Positions 1 to 8,830 of a stretch of DNA of 64,000 nt are shown here, piece after piece (position 1 is the first letter of the stretch; each line of letters starts with the position of its first letter). The DNA comes from Archangium violaceum Cb vi76 (lineage in GTDB: Bacteria; Myxococcota; Myxococcia; Myxococcales; Myxococcaceae). A model generated the notes under the pieces. The model saw only the letters and a program-made list of their open reading frames with translations, was not told where the DNA came from and made no database searches. Where the stretch lies: NCBI RefSeq assembly GCF_000733295.1, contig NZ_JPMI01000275.1, positions 1 to 64,000 of the forward strand, in the 5' to 3' direction. Both the position numbers and the translations under genes were made by a program.

Positions 1-1404
1 GGCGCCGCCGGCCATGGCCCCAATCACCGCCGAGGGGAAGAACGTGCCTCCCGAGCCCCCCGAGCCCAGCGTGAGCGCGGTGGCCACCAGCTTCGCCACG
101 CACGCGATGACGAGGAAGACGAAGCTGAGCTGCCCGATGGCCGCCAGGTTGATGTACGCATGCCCGCTGCCCCACACGGTGGGGCTGAGGAGGGCGAGCA
201 GGCCCGCGCACAACCCGCCGCACGCCGCGCGCAGCGGCAGGGAGCGCTGGCCGAACCACACCGACAGCCGCTCGCCCTTCATCCGCCCGGCGAAGAAGTC
301 CTCCGCGTGGTGCATCAGCCGCACGAAGGCGTACGCGAGCAGCCCGCAGATGAGCCCCAGCACCCCGTAGAAGACGACCTCGAAGCTGCTCACCAACTGG
401 TAGTCGAGCCGGTGGAGCATGGGCGCCGCGTCCATGGTGCCACGGCTCACCAGCGAGCCCGCCACGCTGGCGAGGATGATGGGCGAGAAGACGCGCAGCT
501 CGAACTCGCGCAGGATGATCTCCATCGCGAAGACGGCGCCGGCGATGGGGGCGTTGAAGGAGGCGGAGATGCCGGCCCCGGCGCCGCAGGCCAGCAGGAT
601 GGCCAGCTCGCGGCGGGAGAAGCCCAGCGTGCGGCCCACGGTGGAGGCGAAGGCGGCGCCTCCGTAGACGATGGGACCCTCGCGCCCGGCCGAGCCTCCG
701 CTGCCGATGGTGATGGCGCTGGCCACCAGCTTGAGCAGGCCGAACTGTCCGGGCAGCTCCTGGTTGCCCTTCACCGCGCGCACCACCTCGGGCACGCCGT
801 GGCCATGGGTGTTGGGGTAGTCGCGCAGCAGCCGCCCCACCACGAGCCCACCCAGCGGCGGCGCCAGCAGGAAGACCCACCAGGGCAGGTGCGGGAGGAT
901 CTCCGTCACCTCGTGGGCCTGGCCGAAGACGCGGTTGAGCGCGGTGAGCGCCACCAGCGGGTAGTAGAGGGCGAGCGCGCCCAGTACCAGCAGGGCCAGC
1001 AGGCGCAGCCGGCGTTTCACCTCGTCACGGGGCCCACCGGGCTCGATGATCCGCACCAGCAGCAGCGCCCCGAGCGCCAGCGGCAGGCCGATGATGGCGA
1101 GCTCCAGGTGCCAGTTCGTGGTGCGCAACGTCTCCCACGCCGACACCAACGTGCGCGAGCCGGGCCGGCGCAGGGCCTCGCCGAGCCACGCGCTGCTGAA
1201 GGTGATGCCACTCACCAGGCCAATCAGGTTGACGAAGATGCCCGCGGCCAGTCCGCTGTAGAGGCCCACGATGGCCCCCGCCACCGGCAGCACCGACGGA
1301 CCCGGCAGGTGGATTCGATTGGAGGCTTGCAGGCAGGCATGGATGAAGCGCCGCGAGGCCTCGCGAAGCGAGGTGCGGGTGATGGGCGGAGGCTCGTCCT
1401 TCAT
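1..1404 (-). CDS. ClC-family chloride channel/transporter, 3' end outside window
   Basis: Polytopic membrane protein that conducts or exchanges chloride. 468 codons run from ATG 1404 to the left edge, so the C-terminus is cut off. The three family signatures of the anion path are readable: GSGGSAGREGP near residue 232 (with the gating Glu), GAGAGISASFNAP near 273 and GGTFFPSAV near 455. The stretch after the second motif reads VFAMEII; by eye the second acidic residue used for proton coupling in E. coli ClC is an Ile here, which would favour a channel, but this is an unaligned reading. No good ribosome site precedes the ATG; an in-frame GTG lies three codons upstream. Family call is firm, transport mode is not. 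Confidence 0.93.
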   Translation of the reverse strand, partial: MKDEPPPITRTSLREASRRFIHACLQASNRIHLPGPSVLPVAGAIVGLYSGLAAGIFVNLIGLVSGITFSSAWLGEALRRPGSRTLVSAWETLRTTNWHLELAIIGLPLALGALLLVRIIEPGGPRDEVKRRLRLLALLVLGALALYYPLVALTALNRVFGQAHEVTEILPHLPWWVFLLAPPLGGLVVGRLLRDYPNTHGHGVPEVVRAVKGNQELPGQFGLLKLVASAITIGSGGSAGREGPIVYGGAAFASTVGRTLGFSRRELAILLACGAGAGISASFNAPIAGAVFAMEIILREFELRVFSPIILASVAGSLVSRGTMDAAPMLHRLDYQLVSSFEVVFYGVLGLICGLLAYAFVRLMHHAEDFFAGRMKGERLSVWFGQRSLPLRAACGGLCAGLLALLSPTVWGSGHAYINLAAIGQLSFVFLVIACVAKLVATALTLGSGGSGGTFFPSAVIGAMAGGA

Positions 1405-1499
1405 TTGGAGCACATAGTACCCACCGCCGCGCCGGAAAATTCAAGGCGCTTGATGATTCAACGATGAGACTCGAGGTGCGAGTAGAGAGGGCGCGGTTT

Positions 1500-2255
1500 T
1501 CACGGAGTGTGATTGTCCGTGGGCAGGCGGGAGCGCACCAGGAGGGCGAGTCCGCCGAGCAGCAGCCAGGGGCCCACGTGCGAGGCCGCGAGGTGCGCGG
1601 CGCTCCCATCCGGGCAGTGCACATGGAGCAGCAGCAGGCCCACGGCGCCCGCGGAGAGCCCCGCGGCCACGGCTCGCGCCGGGTGGTACGCCGAGCGCCG
1701 CAGCATCACCAGCGCGGACAGCAGGGGCAGCGCGGACAGGAGCATGTGTGTCCGCATGCAGCCGATGGCGCCCGCGAGGAAGCCCTTCACGGCCAGCCCC
1801 GAGCCTCCCAGCACCACGGACAGCGCCACCACGGCCGTGCACGTGCCCACGAGTCCCCAGGCCATCCGCCGCATGGGGGCCAGCGCCACCACCGCTCCGC
1901 CCACCATGGCCAGCAGCACGAGCAGGGCCAGCCCCGCCACCACCCCGGGCGGCGCCGAGTTCAGCATCAGCCCCAGCGGCGTGAGCGCCAGCGCGCCGAG
2001 CGCCGTCAGGCCCACGTACGCGCCCATCAGCATCAGCACCTCGCGCCACCAGGGCGTGGGCGTCGGGTGGGCCGCGAGCTCCTCCAGGGCCCGGGCCGGC
2101 ACCGCCACCTTCATGGCCGGGGCCTCCACGGGCTCCAGCGCGTCGAAGCCCTCCACCAGCGCGCGGCACTCCGCGCACGAGGCCACATGCGCGGCCAGCT
2201 CCGGCGGAAGGGGCTGGCCCAGGGCGTCCAGCACGCGCGAGCACTCGGGACTCAT
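1500..2255 (-). CDS. Membrane anti-sigma factor with zinc-finger motif
   Basis: 251-residue protein. The N-terminus carries H-x3-C-x2-C (HVASCAEC, about residues 23-30), the zinc-binding anti-sigma (ZAS/zf-HC2) signature, followed from about residue 70 by roughly six hydrophobic segments. It resembles the NrsF/ChrR-like six-span anti-sigma factors, including a late Cys-Pro in the last periplasmic loop region. Its start codon overlaps the 3' end of the ECF sigma gene by 4 bp (ATGA), so the two are translationally coupled. Expected role: hold the sigma factor at the membrane until a signal releases it. The signal cannot be read from sequence. Confidence 0.85.
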   Translation of the reverse strand: MSPECSRVLDALGQPLPPELAAHVASCAECRALVEGFDALEPVEAPAMKVAVPARALEELAAHPTPTPWWREVLMLMGAYVGLTALGALALTPLGLMLNSAPPGVVAGLALLVLLAMVGGAVVALAPMRRMAWGLVGTCTAVVALSVVLGGSGLAVKGFLAGAIGCMRTHMLLSALPLLSALVMLRRSAYHPARAVAAGLSAGAVGLLLLHVHCPDGSAAHLAASHVGPWLLLGGLALLVRSRLPTDNHTP

Positions 2256-2872
2256 CCGTTCGTTTCCTCTCGCAGGGTGGCCAGCAGCTCGCGCAGCCGC
2301 GCATAGCCCCGGTGCGCCCGCACCTTCACGGCCGACTCCGTCAGCCCCATCGACTCGGCGATCTCCGCGAAGCCCATGCCCTCGAAGCGGTGCAGGACGA
2401 TGGGGATGCGCTGGCCCTCGGGAAGTTGCTCCAGGGCCCGCTGCACCGCGCGCTCGAGCCCCGCGTCCCGGGGGCCCGGCTCCTCCACGGCCACGCTGGT
2501 GGGCAGCTCGCCCTCGTCCGTCAGGTCCTCGGGGCGTTTGCGCCGCTGCCAGTCACGCGCCGCGTTGGTGGCGATGGCGTACAGCCACGGCTTCACCCGC
2601 GCGCCCTCCTGGAAGCGGCCGCGCCCCCGGACCATGGACAGGAAGGTCTGCTGGGACAGGTCCTCCGCCGCGGCGGGGCTGCCCGTCAACCGCGCCAGGT
2701 AGCCGTGGATGGGCCTCGCGTAGCGCTGGAAGAGGGCATCGAAGGCCCGGGAATCGCCCTGACAGAAGCGCGTCATGAGTACCTCGTCCGACTCACCGGC
2801 GGCCGGGGTGGGCGTCGGTGCGTCAGCGGTACGCGCGGGGGCGGTTCCTGGTTTCAACGAAGGAGGTGTCAC
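2252..2872 (-). CDS. ECF-type RNA polymerase sigma factor
   Basis: 206 residues with sigma region 2 (about 30-100, including DALFQRYARPIHGYL and the AAEDLSQQTFL promoter-melting segment) and region 4 helix-turn-helix (about 140-200, EGMGFAEIAESMGLTESAVK). Start: GTG 2872 is used because the family-typical lead-in SDEVLM lies upstream of the internal ATG at 2776; that ATG has a GAGG ribosome site but would delete part of region 2. Forms a two-gene operon with the downstream anti-sigma gene (4-bp overlap). Autoregulation is usual for such pairs, but I could not pick a clear promoter in the 64 bp upstream. Confidence 0.9.
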   Translation of the reverse strand: MTPPSLKPGTAPARTADAPTPTPAAGESDEVLMTRFCQGDSRAFDALFQRYARPIHGYLARLTGSPAAAEDLSQQTFLSMVRGRGRFQEGARVKPWLYAIATNAARDWQRRKRPEDLTDEGELPTSVAVEEPGPRDAGLERAVQRALEQLPEGQRIPIVLHRFEGMGFAEIAESMGLTESAVKVRAHRGYARLRELLATLREETNG

Positions 2873-2936
2873 GGGCGGGGCGGGGTGGAAACCCTACCCC
2901 AGCCCGGAGCCTTCCGGGGGTGCTTCCCTGCTCGCC

Positions 2937-4010
2937 CTACTGGCGCTTGAGCAGCGCCTGGGGCGTGGGCGCGGAGGAGGGCAGGCTGTCGGCCGCGTTG
3001 GCCAGGGCCTCGCGCACCTTCTCCTCGGCGGCCTTCATCTTCTCCTCGGCGGCCTTGCGCTGGGCGGCCAGGGGGGCGAACCAGCGGCTCGGCGGGTTGA
3101 GTGCCGCCCGGTCCTCGGCCGAGTACTTCAGGTACGAGTACTTCGTCTGCTCGGACGGCAGCCGCAGGTCACTCACCAGGCCCACCCAGGAGAGCGCCTT
3201 GAGGGAGTAGTAGCTGAGGTCCACCTCCCACCAGAACCAGCCCTGGTTGGCGGTGTTCTGGTGGAAGTGGTGGTTGTTGTGCCACCCCTCGCCCAGGGTG
3301 ACGAGGGCCAGCAACCAGTTGTTCTTGCTGGTGTCCGTCGTCTTGTAGCGGCGCTTGCCGAACACGTGGCTGAGCGAGTTGATGGTGAAGGTGCCGTGGT
3401 AGAGCAGGGTGGTGCTCACGAAGAAGCCCCACACCAGCATGGAGAAGCCGCCGATGAAGTAGAGGGCCACGGCCAGCAGCACGGGCGGCACCACGAAGAG
3501 GCGGTTGAGCCACACCAGCTCCGGGAAGCGCGCGAAGTCCTTGATGCTGTCGTAACGCGTCTCGTTGTACTTGTCGCAGAGGATCCACCCGGCGTGGCTC
3601 CACCAGAAGCCCTTCTGCAGGGGCGAGTGGATGTCCTGCTCCTGGTCCGAGTACCGGTGGTGGTGCCGGTGGTGGGCCGCCCACCAGAGAACACCCTTCT
3701 GCGTCGCGAGGGTCCCCGCCAGCGCGAGGAAGAACTGGAAGCCGCGGCCGGCCTTGTAGGCGCGGTGGCTGAAGTAGCGGTGGTAGCCGGCGGTGATGCC
3801 CCACATCCGGAAGATGTAGAGGCCCACACACACCGCGACGTCCACCGGCTTCGCCCCCGTGTAGAACACGAAGAGGCACATCAGGTGCACGCCCACGAAG
3901 GGAATGGACGAGAGCCAGTTGATCTTCTCTTCCTGGGCGGGAGTGGCGGCTTGAGCAGTCAAGGGTGCCTCGGCTGGAATCAGACCGAGCGGCAAGGTGC
4001 TCAGTCTCAT
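2937..4010 (-). CDS. Acyl-CoA/fatty-acid delta-9 desaturase
   Basis: 357-residue membrane di-iron desaturase that inserts a double bond into acyl chains. The three histidine boxes are intact: HRYFSH (77-82), HHRHHH (113-118) and HNNHH (244-248). Hydrophobic spans flank them in the normal order. The C-terminal 40 residues form a charged Ala/Lys/Glu-rich helix (about 320-345) not needed for the core fold. Likely substrate is acyl-CoA or lipid-bound acyl chains, with membrane-fluidity adjustment as role; substrate and regiochemistry are family inference. Stands alone; the sigma/anti-sigma pair begins 64 bp downstream in the same direction. Confidence 0.93.
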   Translation of the reverse strand: MRLSTLPLGLIPAEAPLTAQAATPAQEEKINWLSSIPFVGVHLMCLFVFYTGAKPVDVAVCVGLYIFRMWGITAGYHRYFSHRAYKAGRGFQFFLALAGTLATQKGVLWWAAHHRHHHRYSDQEQDIHSPLQKGFWWSHAGWILCDKYNETRYDSIKDFARFPELVWLNRLFVVPPVLLAVALYFIGGFSMLVWGFFVSTTLLYHGTFTINSLSHVFGKRRYKTTDTSKNNWLLALVTLGEGWHNNHHFHQNTANQGWFWWEVDLSYYSLKALSWVGLVSDLRLPSEQTKYSYLKYSAEDRAALNPPSRWFAPLAAQRKAAEEKMKAAEEKVREALANAADSLPSSAPTPQALLKRQ

Positions 4011-4043
4011 CCCGCATCAACACCCCCCCGTGTCATGGCTCTG

Positions 4044-5501
4044 TCAGGCGGACGCAGATTTCCGCAGGCCCGCCAGCCAGTGCTCGAAGTCCGGGTGGCC
4101 ATGCAGCGGAGCGAGGTCCTCGTCGGAGTCCGCGTAGGAGCCATCGTGGAAGCCCAGCTCCGTGGCGCGTCGCAGCATGCGCATTGCGTCATTCAGGTGA
4201 CGCGCGCGGGCATGGGCGCACGCCGCGTCATAGGCGAGCCGTGAGGAGCGGACGTGGGCGAGTCCCGCCTCGCAGAGGGCCGCCGCCTCCGAGTAGGCGC
4301 CGCGGATGAAGAGGGGACGCTGGGCGCACAGGAAGGCGGCCTCGAGGTCCACCCCGGGGAGCCGCAGCGCCTTCGGCACGCGCTCCGAGCGGATGAGGGA
4401 GCCGGCGTACTCGTGCATCACGGTGCGGTCGTGCGTCTCGTGCCAGGCCATCTCCCACAGGGCGAGCGCCCGGAGCTCGTCGCCGATGAGCGAGAAGGCC
4501 GCGGCGAGGGCCTGGGTCTCCACGGGCCGGCGCCGCACCTGGGAGAAGTGGTCGAGCGCCGCGCGGCCCTGGCCATTCTTGAGGGCGGCCCAGCCGAGCA
4601 GGTGGTGGGCGCGCGAGGCGAGGTCCGGGGTGCACTCCTCCGAGTCGAGGAGGGAGAGGCCGTGCTGGCGCGCCTCGTCCAGCCGTCCCTGGGCGAGGGC
4701 CGCCTGGGCCCGCTGCAACTCCAACTGGAGCGGCGGGGGCACCACGCCCGAGGACACCTTCATGTCGCCGCGCAACACGGCCAGCACCAGCCGCAGCGCG
4801 TGCAGCCCGTACATGCCGAAGAGGACGGCGAGCAGGGGCATGGGCCGCTCCATCGCGAAGGCGAAGGCCACCACGGCCAGGCACAGCACGAGCGCCAGCA
4901 ACTGCGCGCCGAGGAAGCCCGCCTGTCCGAAGAAGCGGGTGGCCACGGCGCTCACGATGGTGCCCCCATCCAACGTGGGGACGGGGAGGAGGTTGAAGAG
5001 GGCCCAGAAGATGTTGGCCACGCAGAACCAGGTGATGAGCGCGCGCGCGGACAGCGCGTCTTCCGGCAGTCCGAAGCGTTGGAGCCCCAGGGCCGCCAGG
5101 GCCAGCATCAACCCGGAGAGGGGCCCCGCGGCGGCGATCATCGTCCGTTGGTGCCAGGGGATGGGGGTGGGGGAGTTGGGCCGGGTGGTGCCCCCCAGCC
5201 AGAGCAGCGAGATGCTCGGCCGGTAGCCGAAGGCCCGGAGCATGAGGGCGTGGCCCGCCTCGTGGCCGAGGGCCGACACGAAGACGATGAGCATCCACGA
5301 GAGGACGACGAGCACGGCCGCCTGGAGGGCCTCGGGGCTCCCGGGCTCCTGGACGAGCTGGTGGTAGGGCCAGAAGTCCAGGTGCGGCGCCGCCGGACTC
5401 TCCCGCACCGTCAGCACCATGAGGACGCCCAACAGGGACGAGAAGAGCAGGTGCGAGAGGTGGACCTCGACGGGGATGGCCCCGAGCCGGAAGCGCAACA
5501 T
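4044..5501 (-). CDS. M50-type membrane metalloprotease with C-terminal repeat region
   Basis: 485 residues counted from ATG 5501. The longer frame to 5594 was rejected because it would overlap the divergent dusB start. The zinc motif HEAGH is at 80-84 and the third ligand motif NLLPVPTLDGG at 170-180, both inside membrane segments, the site-2-protease (intramembrane) pattern. From about residue 270 the protein becomes a soluble helical region of TPR-like repeats. The family cleaves membrane-bound substrates such as anti-sigma factors; whether it acts on the anti-sigma at 1500-2255 is only a guess. An AAGG lies 8 nt before the ATG. Confidence 0.85.
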   Translation of the reverse strand: MLRFRLGAIPVEVHLSHLLFSSLLGVLMVLTVRESPAAPHLDFWPYHQLVQEPGSPEALQAAVLVVLSWMLIVFVSALGHEAGHALMLRAFGYRPSISLLWLGGTTRPNSPTPIPWHQRTMIAAAGPLSGLMLALAALGLQRFGLPEDALSARALITWFCVANIFWALFNLLPVPTLDGGTIVSAVATRFFGQAGFLGAQLLALVLCLAVVAFAFAMERPMPLLAVLFGMYGLHALRLVLAVLRGDMKVSSGVVPPPLQLELQRAQAALAQGRLDEARQHGLSLLDSEECTPDLASRAHHLLGWAALKNGQGRAALDHFSQVRRRPVETQALAAAFSLIGDELRALALWEMAWHETHDRTVMHEYAGSLIRSERVPKALRLPGVDLEAAFLCAQRPLFIRGAYSEAAALCEAGLAHVRSSRLAYDAACAHARARHLNDAMRMLRRATELGFHDGSYADSDEDLAPLHGHPDFEHWLAGLRKSASA

Positions 5502-5592
5502 GGGGCCTGACCTTAACCAAAGGAGGCCAGCCGTGCAGGCCAACGCCTGGACCCTGGAACAATCTCCCTGATTCGCTAGGTTCCCCCGCCGC

Positions 5593-6606
5593 ATGCTGCG
5601 GATTGGTCCCTACACGCTCCCCAACCCCTTCATCCTCGCGCCCATGGCGGGGGTGAGCGAGAAGCCCTTCCGCGTCATCGCCTTCGGGATGGGGGCCGCT
5701 CTCTGCCCCACCGAGCTGGTGAGCTCCCAGGGGCTCATGCGCACCAACCAGCGCACCCTGAAGTACCTCCGGTACGACGCCGAGGTGGAGCGGCCCTACA
5801 GCCTCCAGATTTTCGGGGGCGAGCCGGAGTCCATGGCCCGCGCCGCCGTCATCGGCAAGCAGTACGGGGCGCAGATGATCGACATCAACATGGGCTGCCC
5901 GGTGAAGAAGGTGACGAAGAACGGCGCCGGCAGCGCCCTGCTGTGCGAGCCGGACCGGGGCGCCGCCCTGGTGCGCGAAATCCACGCGGCCACCGGCCTG
6001 CCCGTCACCTGTAAAATCCGCTCGGGCTGGGACGAGCACACCCGCAACTACCTCCAGGTGGCCGGCAAGCTCTTCGAGGCCGGGTGCGCCGCGCTCGCCA
6101 TCCACCCGCGCACGCGCGCCCAGGGCTACTCGGGCAAGGCGGACTGGAGCGTCATCGCGGACCTCAAGCGTCACTTCCCGGACAGGCCCATCATCGGCAA
6201 CGGGGACGTGAAGACGCCGGAGGACGCCCGCCGGATGCTGGAGACGACGGGCTGCGACTTCGTGATGATTGGCCGCGGCGCGCTGGGCAACCCGTGGATC
6301 TTCCGCGAGCTGCTCGGGGGCCCGCCGCCCACGCCGCAGGAGCGCTCTGAGCTGGTGCTGCGCCACCTGGCCGCCCACCTCGAGTTCGTGGGCGAGGAGC
6401 TCGCCGCGGTGCGCTCCTTCCGCAAGCACCTGGCCTGGTACGGCCACGGCCTGCACGGCGCCGCGCTCTTCCGCTCCGAGGTGAACCAGCTCGACACGCT
6501 CGAGGCGGTGCGGGACGCGGTGAGGCGCTTCTTCGTCTCCGCCCACGCCGACCCGAGTGCCTCCGAGGGCGAGCAGGACGTCGATTACCGGGCCGCGCTC
6601 GGCTGA
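5593..6606 (+). CDS. dusB: tRNA-dihydrouridine synthase
   Basis: 337-residue FMN enzyme that reduces uridine to dihydrouridine in the tRNA D-loop. The TIM-barrel start APMAGVSEKPFR, the catalytic-cysteine motif NMGCPVKK (Cys102), the IHPRTRAQGYSG segment and the phosphate-binding IGNGDVKTPEDA and MIGRGALGNPW motifs are all present and in order. Length fits DusB. Divergent from the protease gene with a 91-bp spacer. No partner gene such as fis follows; about 440 bp of non-coding sequence comes next. Confidence 0.95.
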   Translation: MLRIGPYTLPNPFILAPMAGVSEKPFRVIAFGMGAALCPTELVSSQGLMRTNQRTLKYLRYDAEVERPYSLQIFGGEPESMARAAVIGKQYGAQMIDINMGCPVKKVTKNGAGSALLCEPDRGAALVREIHAATGLPVTCKIRSGWDEHTRNYLQVAGKLFEAGCAALAIHPRTRAQGYSGKADWSVIADLKRHFPDRPIIGNGDVKTPEDARRMLETTGCDFVMIGRGALGNPWIFRELLGGPPPTPQERSELVLRHLAAHLEFVGEELAAVRSFRKHLAWYGHGLHGAALFRSEVNQLDTLEAVRDAVRRFFVSAHADPSASEGEQDVDYRAALG

Positions 6607-6939
6607 GTGCTCCTCTTCCTCACCCCTGCGACACGCCTGTAGCGCCCGCGTTTTCGTGCGTGCGCACTGCGGAAGGTCATCTCGTGAGCACTCCGTGCGA
6701 GCGTGCGCGCTGGCACCGGTTGCGGGTGCGCTCGCGGCCCGCGTTGCGTGCGTCGTCGCGTGCTCGCGCGGGCTCGCGGAGACGCCGTTTTCCCTCGGAG
6801 CGGAGCGAAACGCGGCGGAGGCCGAGAAATCGGCTCGCGCGAGGTCGGAGCAGGTGGGGGTGGTGGCCGATTCGGGGGTTTCGAACGCGCGCGATGCCGA
6901 AAAATCGGCGCGCCACGCGTTGCACTACATCACCATGCG
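6607..6939. other. Non-coding stretch rich in CGC/TCGG words
   Basis: About 330 bp between dusB and the H1-like gene. Overlapping frames exist on both strands but have poor codon structure and no ribosome sites, so I call none of them. Composition is dominated by short CG-rich words and it holds two near-identical hairpins (listed separately). It may contain a small RNA or a long regulatory leader. Confidence 0.5.
6821..6909. repeat. Pair of near-identical short hairpins
   Basis: GCCGAGAAATCGGC at 6821-6834 and GCCGAAAAATCGGC at 6896-6909 differ by one loop base. Each folds into a 5-bp stem with a four-base loop (GAAA, a GNRA tetraloop, in the first; AAAA in the second). A third partial copy, GGCCGATTCGG, sits between them near 6864. 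They lie 31-145 bp upstream of the promoter of the H1-like gene. Confidence 0.55.
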
Positions 6940-6968
6940 TTGACACACTGGCAAGGCATCTCTACCAT
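6940..6968 (+). promoter_or_regulatory. Sigma-70-type promoter of the H1-like gene
   Basis: Perfect -35 box TTGACA at 6940-6945, a 17-bp spacer, and TACCAT at 6963-6968 as -10 box. Transcription would start near 6975, giving a leader of about 70 nt before ATG 7047. This is the best housekeeping promoter visible in the window. Confidence 0.75.
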
Positions 6969-7046
6969 TCATCACAAGCACTCCTTCTGCGAGTGCAGGC
7001 CCCACTCGGATGAGTGGAGGTGGAGTTGAACCAACGGAGGGTTTAG

Positions 7047-7247
7047 ATGGCCGCGAAGAAGAAGACCGCGAAGAAGGCGCCGGCGAAGAAGGCCGCCGCG
7101 AAGAAGACCACCCGCAAGACCGCTGCTCCGCGCACCGCGAAGAAGGCGGCGGCGAAGAAGGGCGCGGCGAAGAAGGCCCCGGCCCGCAAGAGCACCCGCC
7201 GCAAGACCGCGGCGAAGGCCCCCGAGGCCGCCCCGTCCGAGGGGTAG
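7047..7247 (+). CDS. Lys/Ala-rich histone-H1-like DNA-binding protein
   Basis: 66 residues, almost entirely repeats of the AAKK/APAKK/TARK kind, the composition of bacterial H1-like proteins (Hc1-type) and of eukaryotic H1 tails. Such proteins bind DNA through charge and are common in myxobacteria. A strong ribosome site GGAGGG lies six bases before the ATG, and the gene has its own promoter (6940-6968) and terminator (7276-7315), so it is a compact, probably highly expressed single-gene unit. The last ten residues (EAAPSEG) are acidic. DNA compaction is inferred from composition only. Confidence 0.88.
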   Translation: MAAKKKTAKKAPAKKAAAKKTTRKTAAPRTAKKAAAKKGAAKKAPARKSTRRKTAAKAPEAAPSEG

Positions 7248-7275
7248 ACGTAGGCCAGTGACTTCGCGCAGTTTG

Positions 7276-7315
7276 AACGGCTCGGCGGACTTCCGCCGGG
7301 CCGTTCTTGTTTTTT
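7276..7315 (+). terminator. Rho-independent terminator of the H1-like gene
   Basis: AACGGC-T-CGGCGG pairs with CCGCCG-G-GCCGTT around an ACTT loop (7276-7305), giving a 12-bp stem with one mismatch, followed by CTTGTTTTTT. It ends 18 bp before the next start codon and cleanly separates the two genes. Confidence 0.9.
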
Positions 7316-7332
7316 CCGTCAGGAGGACTGGG

Positions 7333-8793
7333 GTGTCACTGCGATCCTCGGAGTTGGAGCAGGTGGTGGCGGAGGTGTCCGCGCAGTTGGCGGGCGCGGT
7401 GGTGCAGAAGGCGTGGTGTCCGCTGCCGCGCCTGGCCTACCTGGAGCTGCGCGTGCCCGGGCGCTCCGTCCTCTTGTGCCTGTGCGCGGAAGGCGAGCTC
7501 TCGCGCCTCTCGGTGGCGGAGGATCGCTTCCCCACGCCGGGAGAGCCGGCGCCCTTCCAGCGCTGGCTGCGGCAGGAGCTGGTGGGTTTCAAGCTGGCGG
7601 GGGCCGCGTGGCGGGAGGCGGAGCGGGTGGTGACGCTCGACTTCCAGAGCGAGGACACGCGGCGCCGGCTGGTGCTGGAACTGGGCTCGCCGGGAGGGCT
7701 GATGCTGCTGACGGAGCCCGGCCGGGTGCTGATGCTCTCCGGCGAGGGCCTGGCGCAGCGGCGCTCGCTACACCCGGGCGCGCAGTGGACGCCGCCGGAG
7801 CCGCTGCCCGCGGACGCCCTCGCCAAGGCCCGGGCGGCCACATCGCGCCTGCTGCCCTTCCCGGGCGACTTCCTGGTGTACGCGGAAGCAGCCGAGCGGT
7901 TGATCGGCCCGAAGGACAAGACGAGCCGGGCCGAGTCCATCCGCCGGAGGCTGGCGTTGCCGTACCGGGCGAGGCTCAAGCGCTCCGGACGTACGCTGGA
8001 GAAGGTGCGCGCGGAGGCGGCGCGGGGGCCCGAGGCCGAGAAGCACCGGCAACTGGGCGAGCTGCTCACCCAGAACCTCTACCGCCTGAAGCGGGGCGCC
8101 ACCGAGGTGACGCTCACGGCGTACACCGAGTCGGGGATGGAGGAGGTGAAGGTGAAGCTGGACCCGAAGCGGACGCCGAAGGAGGAGGCGGACTGGAACT
8201 TCCACCAGTACCGGCGGTTGCTGAGGGGCGTGGAGCATGCGCGGCAGCGCGAGGCGGAGCTGGCGCGCGAGGTGGCGCACGCGGAGGCGGCGCTGAAGCA
8301 GCTCGAGGCGCTGGACGAGGCCTCGTTGCTGGCGCAGGCGGAGGTGCTGCAGCTGACGGCGGCCGAGGCGGGCCCACCGGAGGCGAGGCCCTTCAAGGAG
8401 TACGTGGGGCACGGAGGCCAGCGCATCTGGGTGGGGAAGGGAGGCGAGGACAACGACACGCTCACCTTCAAGGTGGCGAGGCCGTACCACCTGTGGCTGC
8501 ACGCGAGGGGGCTGCCGGGCAGCCACGTGGTGGTGCCGTTGGAGAAAGGGGTGGAGGTGGCGCAGGAGGTGCTATTGGACGCGGCGCACCTGGCGCTGCA
8601 CCACTCGGGGGCGAAGGGTGAGCCTCGGGGGGAGGTGAGCTGGGTGCCGGTGAAGTTCGTGAAGAAGGTGAAGGGTGGAGCGCCGGGCCGGGTGCAGTAC
8701 ACGCGGGAGAAGACGTTGGTGGTGCGCCTGGAGCAGGAGCGCCTGGAGCGGTTGTTGAAGACGCGCGGAGGCGAGGCGCCGCCCGTCCCATGA
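7333..8793 (+). CDS. NFACT/RqcH-family ribosome quality-control protein
   Basis: 486 residues from GTG 7333, chosen because AGGAGG sits six bases upstream; the longer frame to 7258 would run through the terminator. N-terminal NFACT-N domain (about 1-170), a helical middle with a coiled coil (about 300-350, HARQREAELAREVAHAEAALK) and the C-terminal NFACT-R domain with PYHLWLHARGLPGSHVVV. The family (B. subtilis RqcH, yeast Rqc2, formerly called fibronectin-binding protein) binds 50S subunits carrying stalled nascent chains and recruits tRNA-Ala to add C-terminal alanine tails. No tmRNA or RqcP gene is nearby. Confidence 0.9.
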   Translation: MSLRSSELEQVVAEVSAQLAGAVVQKAWCPLPRLAYLELRVPGRSVLLCLCAEGELSRLSVAEDRFPTPGEPAPFQRWLRQELVGFKLAGAAWREAERVVTLDFQSEDTRRRLVLELGSPGGLMLLTEPGRVLMLSGEGLAQRRSLHPGAQWTPPEPLPADALAKARAATSRLLPFPGDFLVYAEAAERLIGPKDKTSRAESIRRRLALPYRARLKRSGRTLEKVRAEAARGPEAEKHRQLGELLTQNLYRLKRGATEVTLTAYTESGMEEVKVKLDPKRTPKEEADWNFHQYRRLLRGVEHARQREAELAREVAHAEAALKQLEALDEASLLAQAEVLQLTAAEAGPPEARPFKEYVGHGGQRIWVGKGGEDNDTLTFKVARPYHLWLHARGLPGSHVVVPLEKGVEVAQEVLLDAAHLALHHSGAKGEPRGEVSWVPVKFVKKVKGGAPGRVQYTREKTLVVRLEQERLERLLKTRGGEAPPVP

Positions 8794-8830
8794 GCGTGAA
8801 GTCCCCGATGGGCACCCCGACGGGCCCGGT

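Noticed and set aside
160-1467. Long plus-strand frame opposite the ClC gene
   Set aside because: Shadow of the minus-strand gene, which has all ClC motifs; the plus frame reads as Gln/His/Arg-rich low complexity.
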